From Janthinobacterium violaceinigrum (GTDB lineage: Bacteria; Pseudomonadota; Gammaproteobacteria; Burkholderiales; Burkholderiaceae_D), in the NCBI RefSeq assembly GCF_009208555.1, contig NZ_WFLI01000004.1, positions 62,001-126,000 on the forward strand: a stretch of 64,000 nt of DNA. Direction: 5' to 3'. Of the stretch, positions 45,333 through 55,435 are shown one piece after another. The translations under genes and the position numbers were made by a program. The notes beneath the pieces are model-generated. The model made no database searches and was not told the DNA's origin. It saw nothing but the letters and a program-made list of their open reading frames with translations. Numbering within the stretch: the stretch's first letter is position 1; each line of letters begins with the position of its first letter.

Positions 45333-48131
45333 ATGATGATGGAAACAGTTATGTCCCGCTCCGTACGCCTGATCTTTTCAGGTAGCGTAGCAGCGGTCAG
45401 CCTTGGCATGATGGCTGTGCCGGCAATGGCGCAAGATGCCAATGTACAACGTGTGGAAATTACCGGATCGAGCATCAAACGGGCCACGGCCGAGACCGCG
45501 TCACCGGTACAGGTCATCAGCCGCGACGACCTGATGAAGTCGGGCAAGGCCACCGTGGCCGAATACCTGCAAACCCTGACCGCCGATGGCGCGGGTTCCT
45601 TGCCGACGGGTTTCGGCAACGGCTTTGCGGCCGGTTCCACGGCCATCTCGCTGCGCGGCCTGGGCGCCACTTCGACCCTGGTCTTGCTGAACGGCCGCCG
45701 CATGGCGCCGTTCGCGCGTGCCGATGACGGCCAGAAAAGCTTCACCGACCTGTCGACGGTGCCGATGCAGATCGTCGAGCGCATCGAGATCCTCAAGGAC
45801 GGCGCCTCGTCCACCTACGGCGCCGACGCCATCGCCGGCGTCGTCAACATCATCCTGCGCAAGGACTTCGAAGGCCTGACCCTGAAAGGCGACACGGGCA
45901 TCTCCGGCGACAGCGACGCCAAGCAGCACCGCGCCTCGCTGACCTTCGGCAAGGGCAACCTGGACACGGATAAATACAACTTTGTCGTCAATGCCGAATA
46001 CACCAAATCGGACATGCTGATGAACAATGAGCGCTCCGGCCGCAAATGGATAGGCAAGGCCGACCTGCGTCCGTATGGCTACGCGATCAACACCCAGTTC
46101 GCCGGCGGCTACATCAACGGCACCAACGATGCGAATGCCTCGCCCACGGGCCTGATCCGCGATCCCGTCACCAACAACTATGTGTCGCTGCCCGGCTGCG
46201 CCAACTTGTCCGTGTCTTCGCCGCAAGATCCGAAGGGCGGCTGTCTGTGGCACCACGACCAGTTCCGCTCGATGCAGCCGAAGATCGAATCGATCAACCT
46301 GTACACGCGCGGCACCTGGCAAGTCAATGCCGACACCCAGGTGTATGCGGAAGCGGGCTACTCGAAGCGCGACACGGCGTTCACGCTGATACCGCCATCG
46401 GTCACGCCCACCATCGCGTTCCCGCCCAACGCCACCAGCCCGACTGGCGTCATCAACTACGGTTCTGGCGCCGGCACCACCATCGTGCTGGCCGCCAACC
46501 ATCCGCAAAATCCCTATGGCGTGCCCGTGCGCGTGCGCTACCAGGCCTTCGACGTGGGCGCCAGCACGCGCCAGGCCAACAATGAGTTCAACCGCATCGT
46601 GCTCGGCGTCAAGGGCAATGCCATGGGCTGGGATTATGACGCCGGCTACACGCATTCGGAATCGAAGCTGCACCTCGACTACAGCAACATGCTGAACATG
46701 GCCGTCGTCAAGGATGCCCTGGGCAATCCGAACAGCAAATATTTCCCGTACTACATCGGTGCGCAGGCAAACAAGAATCCGGCCTCGCTGTACGCGGCCA
46801 TGGTGACCAACGCCACGTCCGACTCCACGACCAAGCTCGACATCATCGACTTCAAGGCATCGCGCGAGCTGATGCAATTGCCGGGCGGCGCCCTGGGCCT
46901 GGCCGTGGGTGCGGAACACCGCCGCGACAAGCTCGACAATCCATCGTTGTCGGGCACGGAAAACGGTTCCATCAACTCCAGCTATGTGGCCGCCAAGGGC
47001 GACAGCAAGGTGTCGGCCGTCTTCCTGGAAGTGCTGGCGCCCGTGATCAAGACGGTGGAATTGTCCGGTGCCTTGCGTTACGACAAATACGACCGTTTCT
47101 CGTCGACCACGCCGAAACTGGGCGCCAAGTGGACGCCCGTCAAGACCTTCGCCGTGCGCGGCACGTATTCGGAAGGCTTCCGCGCACCGGGCCCGGCCGA
47201 AAGCAATGCCAATTCGCAATCGACGGGCACCTCGACCGTCAGCGATCCCGTGCGCTGCCCCGGCGGCAAGCAATTGCCTGGCGCCAATGCCAGCGACTGC
47301 GAACTGCAAGTGGCGGCCGTCAAGATCGGCGACCCGAACCTGAAACCGGAAAAATCCAAGGGCTACACCCTGGGCATCGTGTGGGATCCGTTCAACGATA
47401 CCAGCCTGTCGCTGGACGGCTGGAAGATCAAGCGTGAAAACGAGATCAATCCCCTGCCGTACAACGAAGCGGCCGCCCTGCCGACGGCTATCCGTTCCGA
47501 CAACAACCTGACCATCAACGGCGTCGTCACGCCGAACACGGGCACCCTGCTGATCACCAAGGCGCCGTACCGCAACTCCAGCTACACGGAGATCAAGGGT
47601 ATCGACCTGGACGTCAAGCAACGCGTGCGCCTGGGCGACTACGGCCGCGCCACGTTCGGCCTGACCTGGACCCACATCGCATCGTGGGTGCGGGCCGAGT
47701 CGGCCACCGTGCGCTACCAGTTCGCCGGCACGCACGGCAACTGCGATACGTCGAACTGCGCCGGCACGCCGAAGGACAAGATCAACGTCACCGGCTCGTG
47801 GGACCTGGGCAACTGGAATGTCAGCGGCGTGCTGAACTACCGTTCGGATATGAAAAATATCAAGTTCGAAGGCGACCCTTGCGCCTCCAAACTGGCGAAC
47901 GGCACACCGGCGCCGAACGGTTGCAAGCTGGCTTCGTTCACCACGCTCGACCTGTCGACCCGTTGGAACTACAGCAAGCAGTTGCAACTGTTTGCCTCGA
48001 TCAACAACGTGACCGACAAGATCGCACCGCTCGACCCGCTGACCTATGGCGGCATGAGCTACAACCCGATGGACGCCAGCGGCGCCATCGGCCGCTACTT
48101 CAAAGTGGGCGCCAGCTACAAGTTTTTCTAA
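45333..48131 (+). CDS. TonB-dependent outer-membrane receptor 1
   Basis: A 932-residue receptor. The signal peptide cuts near VPAMAQ; the short mature N-terminus carries the TonB-box-like VQRVEITGSSIKR, with no extra signalling domain. The plug domain shows PVQVISRDDLMKSGKATVAEYLQTL, ISLRGLGATSTLVLLNGRRM and IVERIEILKDGASSTYGADAIAGVVNIIL. The barrel ends in GRYFKVGASYKFF. GGAG precedes the ATG at 45333. Several Cys pairs (CANLSV...GGCLWHH, CPGG...SDCEL) suggest disulfide-stapled loops. It is closely similar to receptor 4 by eye. The substrate is unknown; the peptide transporter next door suggests peptides (inference). Confidence 0.93.
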   Translation: MMMETVMSRSVRLIFSGSVAAVSLGMMAVPAMAQDANVQRVEITGSSIKRATAETASPVQVISRDDLMKSGKATVAEYLQTLTADGAGSLPTGFGNGFAAGSTAISLRGLGATSTLVLLNGRRMAPFARADDGQKSFTDLSTVPMQIVERIEILKDGASSTYGADAIAGVVNIILRKDFEGLTLKGDTGISGDSDAKQHRASLTFGKGNLDTDKYNFVVNAEYTKSDMLMNNERSGRKWIGKADLRPYGYAINTQFAGGYINGTNDANASPTGLIRDPVTNNYVSLPGCANLSVSSPQDPKGGCLWHHDQFRSMQPKIESINLYTRGTWQVNADTQVYAEAGYSKRDTAFTLIPPSVTPTIAFPPNATSPTGVINYGSGAGTTIVLAANHPQNPYGVPVRVRYQAFDVGASTRQANNEFNRIVLGVKGNAMGWDYDAGYTHSESKLHLDYSNMLNMAVVKDALGNPNSKYFPYYIGAQANKNPASLYAAMVTNATSDSTTKLDIIDFKASRELMQLPGGALGLAVGAEHRRDKLDNPSLSGTENGSINSSYVAAKGDSKVSAVFLEVLAPVIKTVELSGALRYDKYDRFSSTTPKLGAKWTPVKTFAVRGTYSEGFRAPGPAESNANSQSTGTSTVSDPVRCPGGKQLPGANASDCELQVAAVKIGDPNLKPEKSKGYTLGIVWDPFNDTSLSLDGWKIKRENEINPLPYNEAAALPTAIRSDNNLTINGVVTPNTGTLLITKAPYRNSSYTEIKGIDLDVKQRVRLGDYGRATFGLTWTHIASWVRAESATVRYQFAGTHGNCDTSNCAGTPKDKINVTGSWDLGNWNVSGVLNYRSDMKNIKFEGDPCASKLANGTPAPNGCKLASFTTLDLSTRWNYSKQLQLFASINNVTDKIAPLDPLTYGGMSYNPMDASGAIGRYFKVGASYKFF

Positions 48132-48154
48132 GCTGACAGCCATATCCTGACGCG

Positions 48155-48183
48155 AGGCGGTGAGCAATCACCGCCTTTTTTTT
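48155..48183 (+). terminator. Intrinsic terminator after receptor 1
   Basis: AGGCGGTGA and TCACCGCCT pair perfectly around GCAA, followed by eight T residues. It separates receptors 1 and 2 into different transcription units. Confidence 0.92.
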
Positions 48184-48310
48184 CGTCCCTGACTGTGGCG
48201 CCCGCCACACATCCACACACCTCTTGTGCCAGCGCAAACCTTGCCTGCTGCGCGCCTGTAAAACTCCCTTGCAGGCCGCCCGGCCCATGACCACGCGACA
48301 GGAGTGTCAG

Positions 48311-50983
48311 ATGATGCAAATCCGCAGTCCCTCCCCTACCTTGCGCCTGCTGTGCGCCGCCTTGCTTGGCGCCCATGGCCATGCCGCCATGGCGCAGGAC
48401 GCCGCCGATGCGCCGCCCGCCATGCAGCGCGTCGAAGTGACCGGTTCCTCCATCAAGCGCCTCGTCTCGGAAACGGCCACGCCGCTGTCCATCTTCAAGG
48501 CCGAGGACTTTGCCAGACAGGGCTTGACGACGGCACAGGAAGTGCTGGGCAAGATTCCATCGAATGCGTCGAGCATGGGCAGCGGCAATGCCGTCGGCGG
48601 CAATACCAGCGGCTTGCCCACGGGCGGCCAGGCCAGCGCCGACTTGCGGGGGCTGGGCGGCGACAAGACCCTGGTGCTGCTCAACGGCCGGCGCATCGCC
48701 AACCATCCGTATGACGGCGCCAGCGTCGACCTGAACATCATTCCCATCGCCGCCCTGGAGCGCGTCGAAGTGCTGCGCGACGGCGCCTCGGCCATCTACG
48801 GCACGGACGCCATCGGCGGCGTCATCAACTTCATCACCCGGCGTTCCGTCAACGCCAGCAATATCACCGCCGAGGTGATCGCCCCCCAGCACAAGGGCGG
48901 CGGCGAGCACCGCATCAACCTGTCGACGGGCTTTGGCGAACTCGACACGGATGGCTACAATATTTTCGGCGTGCTCGACTATCACAAGCAAAACGTGCTG
49001 ACCTCGCAGGACCGCGCCTTTTCGGCAACGGGCATCGTCCCCGCGCGCGGGCTGTCCATTACCAGCGGCACGACTTTCCCTGGCAACTACTTTGACGCGG
49101 CGGCCAACGGCGGCAAGGGCCTGGCCGGCAATCCCTACGCGGCGACCGGCTGCAATCCCCCCCTGTCGGTGCCGGCCGTGCCGGCGAACGGCACCTGCCG
49201 CCAGGACTACACGCGCCAGATCGACGACTTGCCGGCCCAGCAGCAGCTGGCGTTCTTCGGCAAGGGCGCCTTCAAGCTGGGCGGCGGCCGCCTGGCCACC
49301 GTGGAATATCTGCACTCGGAAAACAAGGTCAAGGCGCGCACGGCGCCGCCGCCGCAAACGGGCCTGGTCCTGCCCAGCACCAGCCCATACTATCCGAGCA
49401 ACGCGGGCGGCGTGCCGGCCCAGCCCGGCCTGTCGGGCCAGCCCCTGAGCGTGAACTGGCGTCCCGTCGAGGCAGGCCAGCGGCAAATCGATTCCGATGG
49501 CAAGGCCGACCGCCTGGTGCTGGCGCTGGAAGGCGAGCTGGCCGGCTGGGATTACAAGACAGGGCTGAGCCATGCGATCAGCAAGTCGTCGGAGCAATTC
49601 ACGAACGGCTATGTGCAGGATGCGGGTTTTGCCGCTGGCGTGCTGAACGGCATCCTCAACCCGTTTGCCGTGCAGGACGCGGCCGGCAAGGCTTACCTCG
49701 CCGGCACGGCCCTGCGCGGCGAAGTCCAGAACGCCAGGGTCACCACCACGGGCTTCGACATCAAGGGCAGCCGCGAGCTGATGCCGCTGGCCGGCGGCCC
49801 GCTGGCCATTGCGCTCGGGGGCGAAGTGCGGCGCGAAAAAGCCGACTTCAACGTCAACCGCGACATCGCCGGCCAGGCCGCCAGTTCCGGCTTGTCCGGC
49901 TCGCTGTCGAAGAGCGGCTCGCGCACGATCCAGGCCGTCTTCGGCGAAGTCAACTTGCCGCTGATCAAAGACCTGGAAGTGCAGCTGGCCGCCCGTTTCG
50001 ACCATTACAGCGACGTGGGCAGCACCACCAATCCCAAGCTGGCCGTGCGCTACCAGGCCAGCAGCGCGCTGGTGCTGCGCGGCTCGGCCAGCACGGGTTT
50101 CCGCGCGCCCACCCTGTTTGAAAAGAATGCGCCGCCCTCGAAGAACGATACCAACGACACCTATGACGACCCGATCCTGTGCCCCGGCGGCGTGCCGCAG
50201 CCGGGCGCCAACCCCCTGCGCGATTGCGACTTGCAGCAGTTCAAGCTACAAGGCGGCAATGAAAAGCTGAAGCCGGAAAAATCCACCACCTTCGCCGTCG
50301 GCCTCGTGCTCGAACCGCTCAAGGAGGTGACCGTCGCCATCGATTACTGGAACATCCATTTGAAGGACAAGATTTCCTCGCTACCAGAGCAATCGATCTA
50401 TGGCAACTACGAAAAATACAAGGCCTTGTTCCTGCGCAATCCGGACGGTTCGCCCTATGCCATCCTGGACTTGAACGACAACCTGGGCGAAGTGAAAACC
50501 GACGGCATCGATGTGAGCCTGAATGCACGCCTGGCACGGGGCGCGTATGGCGATGTCAGCGTGTCGCTCGACGGCACGTGGACCCGCAAATACGATTACC
50601 AGAACGAGCGCGGCGGCGACTTTATCGCCAACGTGGGCCGCTATGCGGACAACAACCCGGTGTTCCGCTGGAAACATACTGCCACGCTGAACTGGCGCAG
50701 GGGCAACTGGGGCGCCACCCTGTCGCAATCGTTCAAGTCCGGCTACACGGACCAGAACCTGGTCGCGCCGCCATACCGGCACGACGTGCCGTCGTACAGC
50801 CTGCTTGGCGTATCGGGCAGCTATGCACGGCAAGGCTGGCTGCTGACGGCCGGCGTGAAGAACCTGCTGGACAGGGAGCCGCCGTTCTCGAACCAGGGCA
50901 CCCTGTTCCAGAAAGGCTATGACCCGCGCTACACGGACCCGGTCGGGCGCGCCTATTACCTGCGCGGCAGCTATACGTTTTAA
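48311..50983 (+). CDS. TonB-dependent outer-membrane receptor 2
   Basis: An 890-residue receptor. Signal peptide to HAAMAQ, TonB-box-like MQRVEVTGSSIKR, plug with DLRGLGGDKTLVLLNGRRIANHPYDGASVDLNIIPIAALERVEVLRDGASAIYGTDAIGGVINFIT. The barrel includes RGSASTGFRAPTLFEKNAPPSKNDTNDTYDDPILCPGG and ends NLLDREPPFSNQG...GRAYYLRGSYTF. ATG 48311 has GGAG ten bases upstream. It is nearer to receptor 3 than to 1 or 4 (NLLDR/NMFDR.PPF endings). It lies between two terminators, so it is probably monocistronic. The substrate is unknown. Confidence 0.92.
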   Translation: MMQIRSPSPTLRLLCAALLGAHGHAAMAQDAADAPPAMQRVEVTGSSIKRLVSETATPLSIFKAEDFARQGLTTAQEVLGKIPSNASSMGSGNAVGGNTSGLPTGGQASADLRGLGGDKTLVLLNGRRIANHPYDGASVDLNIIPIAALERVEVLRDGASAIYGTDAIGGVINFITRRSVNASNITAEVIAPQHKGGGEHRINLSTGFGELDTDGYNIFGVLDYHKQNVLTSQDRAFSATGIVPARGLSITSGTTFPGNYFDAAANGGKGLAGNPYAATGCNPPLSVPAVPANGTCRQDYTRQIDDLPAQQQLAFFGKGAFKLGGGRLATVEYLHSENKVKARTAPPPQTGLVLPSTSPYYPSNAGGVPAQPGLSGQPLSVNWRPVEAGQRQIDSDGKADRLVLALEGELAGWDYKTGLSHAISKSSEQFTNGYVQDAGFAAGVLNGILNPFAVQDAAGKAYLAGTALRGEVQNARVTTTGFDIKGSRELMPLAGGPLAIALGGEVRREKADFNVNRDIAGQAASSGLSGSLSKSGSRTIQAVFGEVNLPLIKDLEVQLAARFDHYSDVGSTTNPKLAVRYQASSALVLRGSASTGFRAPTLFEKNAPPSKNDTNDTYDDPILCPGGVPQPGANPLRDCDLQQFKLQGGNEKLKPEKSTTFAVGLVLEPLKEVTVAIDYWNIHLKDKISSLPEQSIYGNYEKYKALFLRNPDGSPYAILDLNDNLGEVKTDGIDVSLNARLARGAYGDVSVSLDGTWTRKYDYQNERGGDFIANVGRYADNNPVFRWKHTATLNWRRGNWGATLSQSFKSGYTDQNLVAPPYRHDVPSYSLLGVSGSYARQGWLLTAGVKNLLDREPPFSNQGTLFQKGYDPRYTDPVGRAYYLRGSYTF

Positions 50984-51332
50984 GGGGAGTTTTTCGGTAC
51001 ATCAGGCATCGCTGGCAAGCATTTGCCAGGCATGCGGAGAACGGCGCCAGCAGCGATGCTGCGCGCCGTTTTATTTTACGCATCTGAGCACGGCTGACAA
51101 GGGTTCACGATATTTTATTCCTGAAGTAATGCAAAAAAAATAGCAATATGTTGCATTTCATCCAAAAAGCCTCCACGAAATTGACAATCTGAATCGTGAA
51201 TGTTTTGATGAGGGCCCCGAAAATTTACAGAATTTTTGTTGGTGGATTTGTAAAAAGGCAAATAAATTGTTAGTAAGCAACAAGTTATTTCAAAATAATT
51301 GCCGCCTTTATCACAATAACAAGGAATTTAAG
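50984..51332. other. 349-bp region between receptors 2 and 3
   Basis: It begins with the receptor 2 terminator, then an AT-rich stretch leading to receptor 3. TTGACA at 51181-51186 with TTTGAT 17 bp further is a possible promoter. No gene is seen. Confidence 0.5.
51040..51077 (+). terminator. Intrinsic terminator after receptor 2
   Basis: AACGGCGC (51040-51047) and GCGCCGTT (51063-51070) form a stem, with a further AGCA/TGCT pair inside, followed by TTATTTTA. Confidence 0.78.
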
Positions 51333-54179
51333 ATGATGATAGAAAATGTAATATCTCGGTCGCTGCGCCTGATGTTTGCTGGCGGCATGGCTCTGAGCAT
51401 GCACGCTGCGTATGCACAAGAAGCAACAGATGGCACCATGCAGCGCGTGGAAGTCACGGGTTCGAGCATCAAGCGCATCGCTTCCGAAGCGTCGCTGCCC
51501 GTGCAGTCGTTTAATCAAAAAGACATCAAGAAAACGGGCGTCACCACCGTTACCGATTTCATCCAGCAAATTCCTGCGATGCAGGGCTTCTCCGTGGCCG
51601 CCGATTCGGTTGGCGGCGGCGGCGGTGGCGTCACCACAGCCTCGATCCACGATATCGGCGCAGCCTACACGCTGGTGCTGCTGAACGGCCGCCGTATTGC
51701 CCCATCCAATTCCGGCACCACCATCGACCTGAATTCGATCCCCCTGTCGGCCATCGAGCGCGTGGAAGTGCTGACGGACGGCGCATCGGCCCTGTACGGC
51801 GCCGACGCCATCGCCGGCGTGGTCAACTTCATCCTGAAAAAAGGCGCATCGCCGCTGGAAATCAACGCCAAGTACTCGCGTCCTGAAGAAAAAGGCGGCG
51901 CCAGCAATTCGATTTCGATCAGCAAGGGCTTCGGCGATATCGACGAAGACGGCTACAGCATCTTCGTGTCGGCCAGCCATGACGAACAAAAATCGCTGAA
52001 AGCATCGCAGCGCAGCTTCGCGAAAAGCGGCATCATCAATTTCAACGATCCGAAGACCGGCAAGGCGCTGCAATTCATCAACGGTTCGTCGCGCTCGGCG
52101 CCAGGCAACGCCACTGTCGATTACAACCGTACCGATCCGGTAACGGGCCAGGTGGTCATCAATCCAGATACCAACAAGCCTTTCGTCGACAACGTCAACC
52201 TGAACCCATATGCACTGACCCATGGCGGCAAGTGCGCTGCCAGCAACATGGATTTCTATGGCGATGGCAACTGCTATTTCGATTCGCCATCGACCATCGA
52301 AATCAATCCCGAATCGAAGCGCGACTCCCTCTTCAGTTCGGGTACCGTCAAGCTGGGCAAGACCGGCTTCCAGGGCTTCTATGACCTGGCCTACACGGAA
52401 GCGCGCATCATCGCCAGCATTGCACCGTACCCGGCAGACTTCTCGGTGCCGGTTGGCTCGCCGCTGTTCAACAAGTACCTGGCACCGAACCTGACGCCAG
52501 CGCAACTGGCCAACGCCACGGATGCCATCGCCAAGTACCGCCTGTCGGAAATGGGCAACCGCGTCTACGACTACGGCACCAAGGCCACGCATATCGTTGC
52601 CGGTGTCGATGGCAATGCATTCGGCTGGGATGTCAACTCGGCCGTGACATACTCGAAAAACAAGCAGACGCAAAAATACGTCAGCGGTTTCCCGTTGGCC
52701 GACAAATTCGACGCGCAGATAGCCGCCGGCAATATCGACCCGTTCGCCTACCCCGTGGGCTCGATGCCGGACGCCATGCGCCAGGCATTGCTGGGCACGG
52801 GTTTCAGCGGTACCTACAATACGCAAACCGTGGAAATGAAGGGCATCGACGGCCGCGCTTCGCGCCCTGTGTTCTCGCTGCCGGGCGGCACCGCCATGCT
52901 GGGCGTGGGCGCCGACTACCGCAACACCTCGTTCAAGGTGCAACAGGCGGACGTCGCCAAGCAGGCGCAGATCCTGTTTGACAATCAACAAGTCGACAGC
53001 GAATACGCACGCGACAACGCTGGCGCGTATGCCGAGCTGATGATGCCGATTTCGAAAAAACTGGAAATGACGGGTTCCGTGCGTTATGACCAGATCGGCG
53101 CCATCGATGACAAATTGACGGGCAAGACGGTGGGCAAGAAAGAGAACGCCACCACCTGGAAAATCAGCGGCAAGTACTCGGCGACCAAGAACGTGATGTT
53201 CCGCGCCGCTGCCGGCACGGGCTTCCGCGCCGCCAGCATGCAGGAAATCGCCGGCCCGCTGGAAGACTGGGGCGTTACCGGTGGTAACTACCAATGCCCG
53301 CTGACGGCAGCGAACGGCATGGGTGGCCATCCGCTGGCCAGCTACTGCAGCGGCGTGGGACGCCAGCAATTCGAAGCCTTCCAGGGCGGCAATCCTGACC
53401 TGAAGCCGGAAACGTCGAAGCAATGGAGCATCGGCACCGTGTTCGAGCCGATCGACAGCCTGTCGATGTCGTTCGACCTGTGGAACGTGCAGATCAACGA
53501 CCAGGTGACTGCGGTTTCCGAAGGCTTGATCTTCAACAATCCAGCCAAATACGCCGAGCTGTTCACCACCAAGCACATCAGCTCGACGGGCAAGGACGTG
53601 CTGGCCGTCAAACTGCTGCCGATCAACATCGGCAAAGTGGAAAACCGCGGTATCGACTACGACTTCACCCACAAGATGAAGCTGCTGGACGGCCGCCTGA
53701 CGACTCGCCTGATGGGTACCTACCTGCTGCGCTCTCGCTACACGACGCCAGGCACCAACGATCAATGGGAAACCAGCCTGAACCGCTACGGTTCGAACGA
53801 CAAGGTCAGCTTCCGCAACATCATCCGCGCCACCAGCACGTATGAGACGGCCAAGTTCACGCATACGCTGAGCGCCAGCTACCGCAACGGCTATACGGAC
53901 AAGGAACAGACGGCCGACGATTGCGCCGTGATCGTGGCCGGCAGCCCTGGCGAATGCTATGGCATCCAGCTGGAAGTGCCGAGCTACACCACGTTCGACT
54001 TCCAGACGGCTTACCGTCCGATGAAGAACGTGGAAATCACGGGCGGCATCTTGAACATGTTCGACCGCAATCCGCCGTTCACCCTGCGTAACACGGGTTC
54101 GCATCAAGTGGGCTACAACCCATCGTACTCGAGCGCCCTGGGCCGCCAGTTCTACCTGAGCGGTTCCTACAAGTTCTAA
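51333..54179 (+). CDS. TonB-dependent outer-membrane receptor 3
   Basis: A 948-residue receptor with a signal peptide ending HAAYAQ and TonB-box-like MQRVEVTGSSIKR. The plug shows PVQSFNQKDIKKTGVTTVTDFIQQIPAM, TLVLLNGRRIAPSNSGTTIDLNSIPLSAIERVEVLTDGASALYGADAIAGVVNFIL. The barrel ends NMFDRNPPFTLRNTG...GRQFYLSGSYKF. AAGGA precedes ATG 51333; the upstream frame without a signal peptide is rejected. The N-terminal MMIENVISRSLRLMFAGG resembles MMMETVMSRSVRLIFSGS of receptor 1, although the barrel is nearer receptor 2. The substrate is unknown. Confidence 0.92.
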   Translation: MMIENVISRSLRLMFAGGMALSMHAAYAQEATDGTMQRVEVTGSSIKRIASEASLPVQSFNQKDIKKTGVTTVTDFIQQIPAMQGFSVAADSVGGGGGGVTTASIHDIGAAYTLVLLNGRRIAPSNSGTTIDLNSIPLSAIERVEVLTDGASALYGADAIAGVVNFILKKGASPLEINAKYSRPEEKGGASNSISISKGFGDIDEDGYSIFVSASHDEQKSLKASQRSFAKSGIINFNDPKTGKALQFINGSSRSAPGNATVDYNRTDPVTGQVVINPDTNKPFVDNVNLNPYALTHGGKCAASNMDFYGDGNCYFDSPSTIEINPESKRDSLFSSGTVKLGKTGFQGFYDLAYTEARIIASIAPYPADFSVPVGSPLFNKYLAPNLTPAQLANATDAIAKYRLSEMGNRVYDYGTKATHIVAGVDGNAFGWDVNSAVTYSKNKQTQKYVSGFPLADKFDAQIAAGNIDPFAYPVGSMPDAMRQALLGTGFSGTYNTQTVEMKGIDGRASRPVFSLPGGTAMLGVGADYRNTSFKVQQADVAKQAQILFDNQQVDSEYARDNAGAYAELMMPISKKLEMTGSVRYDQIGAIDDKLTGKTVGKKENATTWKISGKYSATKNVMFRAAAGTGFRAASMQEIAGPLEDWGVTGGNYQCPLTAANGMGGHPLASYCSGVGRQQFEAFQGGNPDLKPETSKQWSIGTVFEPIDSLSMSFDLWNVQINDQVTAVSEGLIFNNPAKYAELFTTKHISSTGKDVLAVKLLPINIGKVENRGIDYDFTHKMKLLDGRLTTRLMGTYLLRSRYTTPGTNDQWETSLNRYGSNDKVSFRNIIRATSTYETAKFTHTLSASYRNGYTDKEQTADDCAVIVAGSPGECYGIQLEVPSYTTFDFQTAYRPMKNVEITGGILNMFDRNPPFTLRNTGSHQVGYNPSYSSALGRQFYLSGSYKF

Positions 54180-54203
54180 GCTGATCGCATCGGCTGCAAA
54201 CTG

Positions 54204-54240
54204 AAAAAGCCCGGAAAGCTTAGCTTTCCGGGCTTTTTTT
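54204..54240. terminator. Bidirectional terminator between receptor 3 and aroG
   Basis: AAAAAGCCCGGAAAGCT and its exact complement (54222-54238) form a long perfect stem with T-runs on both strands, located between two convergent genes. Confidence 0.92.
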
Positions 54241-54256
54241 CATGCTGCGCGCCACC

Positions 54257-55321
54257 TTATTCGGCGTCGCCCTGCAAGCGGCGCTGCCTGACGGCTGCCG
54301 CCAGGTTTTCCAGCACGGCCACGCTGGCGCTCCAGTCGATGCAGCCGTCCGTGACGGACTGGCCATAGATCAATTCCTTGCCCGGGATCAGATCCTGGCG
54401 CCCCGCCACCAGGTGCGATTCCACCATCACGCCTACGATGCGGCCATCGCCGCCTGCCACCTGGCTGGCAATGTCGGCGCACACGGGGATCTGGTTTTCC
54501 GGTTTTTTCGAACTGTTCGCATGCGAGGCGTCGATCATCAGGCGCGCCGCCAGGCCCTGCGCCGCGATGGCCTTGCACGCTTCGTCCACGCTGGCCGCGT
54601 CATAGTTGGGGGTTTTACCGCCGCGCAAGATGATGTGGCAATCCTCGTTGCCGTTGGTCGAGACGATGGCCGAGTGGCCGCCTTTCGTGACGGACAGGAA
54701 ATGGTGCGGCTGCGAGGCGGCCTTGATGGCTTCCACGGCGATTTTCACATTGCCATCCGTGCCATTCTTGAAGCCGACAGGACACGACAGTCCCGACGCC
54801 AGCTCGCGGTGCACCTGCGACTCCGTCGTGCGCGCGCCGATGGCGCCCCAGCTGATCAGGTCGGCGATGTATTGGGGGCTGATGACGTCGAGGAACTCGG
54901 TGCCGGCAGGCAGGCCCAGCTCATTGATATCGCGCAACAGTTCACGCGCCATGCGCAAGCCATCGTTGATGCGGAAGCTGTTGTCCATGTACGGATCGTT
55001 GATCAGGCCCTTCCAGCCCACCGTGGTGCGCGGTTTCTCGAAGTACACGCGCATGACGATTTCCAGTTCGCCGGCGAAACGCTCGCGCTCCTTGACCAGC
55101 AGGCGCGCATATTCCATGGCCGCCTTCGTATCGTGGATGGAGCAAGGGCCGATCACCACCATCAGGCGGTCGTCCTGGCCGTGCAGGATACGGTGCAGGG
55201 CAATGCGGGCGCTGGCGGCGGTCTGTTCGGCTTGCTCCGAGCAGGCAAATTCGCGGATCAGGTGGGACGGCGGAGTCAATTCCTTCATTTCGCGAATACG
55301 CAAATCATCGGTGCGGGGCAT
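54257..55321 (-). CDS. aroG: 3-deoxy-7-phosphoheptulonate (DAHP) synthase, class I (AroG type)
   Basis: First committed step of aromatic amino acid synthesis: phosphoenolpyruvate plus erythrose 4-phosphate give DAHP. It is 354 residues. Family marks: LMVVIGPCSIHD, MRVYFEKPRTTVGWKGLINDP, GTEFLDVISPQYIADLISWGAIGARTTESQ, GFKNGTDGN, HIILRGGKTPNY, MIDASHANSSKKPENQ and the C-terminal YGQSVTDGCIDW with the metal ligands. Start ATG 55321 has GGAGAAA upstream. The 180-bp leader encodes a Phe/Tyr-rich peptide and a terminator, so expression is probably controlled by attenuation in response to charged tRNA-Phe/Tyr. It shares a terminator with the convergent receptor gene. Confidence 0.97.
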   Translation of the reverse strand: MPRTDDLRIREMKELTPPSHLIREFACSEQAEQTAASARIALHRILHGQDDRLMVVIGPCSIHDTKAAMEYARLLVKERERFAGELEIVMRVYFEKPRTTVGWKGLINDPYMDNSFRINDGLRMARELLRDINELGLPAGTEFLDVISPQYIADLISWGAIGARTTESQVHRELASGLSCPVGFKNGTDGNVKIAVEAIKAASQPHHFLSVTKGGHSAIVSTNGNEDCHIILRGGKTPNYDAASVDEACKAIAAQGLAARLMIDASHANSSKKPENQIPVCADIASQVAGGDGRIVGVMVESHLVAGRQDLIPGKELIYGQSVTDGCIDWSASVAVLENLAAAVRQRRLQGDAE

Positions 55322-55361
55322 TATTTTCTCCAAAATTTAAGGAAGGGTAAAACATCTGGGT

Positions 55362-55392
55362 AAAAAAAAACCGCCATCGGTGGCGGTTTTTT
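55362..55392 (-). promoter_or_regulatory. Attenuator terminator in the aroG leader
   Basis: On the minus strand AAAAAACCGCCA and TGGCGGTTTTTT pair, followed by a nine-T run, ~40 nt before the aroG start and downstream of the leader peptide. It stands between promoter and gene, so it works as an attenuator. The minus-strand segment AACCGCCACCG (plus 55378-55388), its 5' arm, can instead pair with AGCGGTCGGTT (plus 55427-55437), and that in turn with ACCGCT inside the leader codons (plus 55478-55483). Confidence 0.85.
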
Positions 55393-55435
55393 AGAATTTG
55401 CTGGGATCTCGTTTTGCTGCTACGTGAACCGACCG

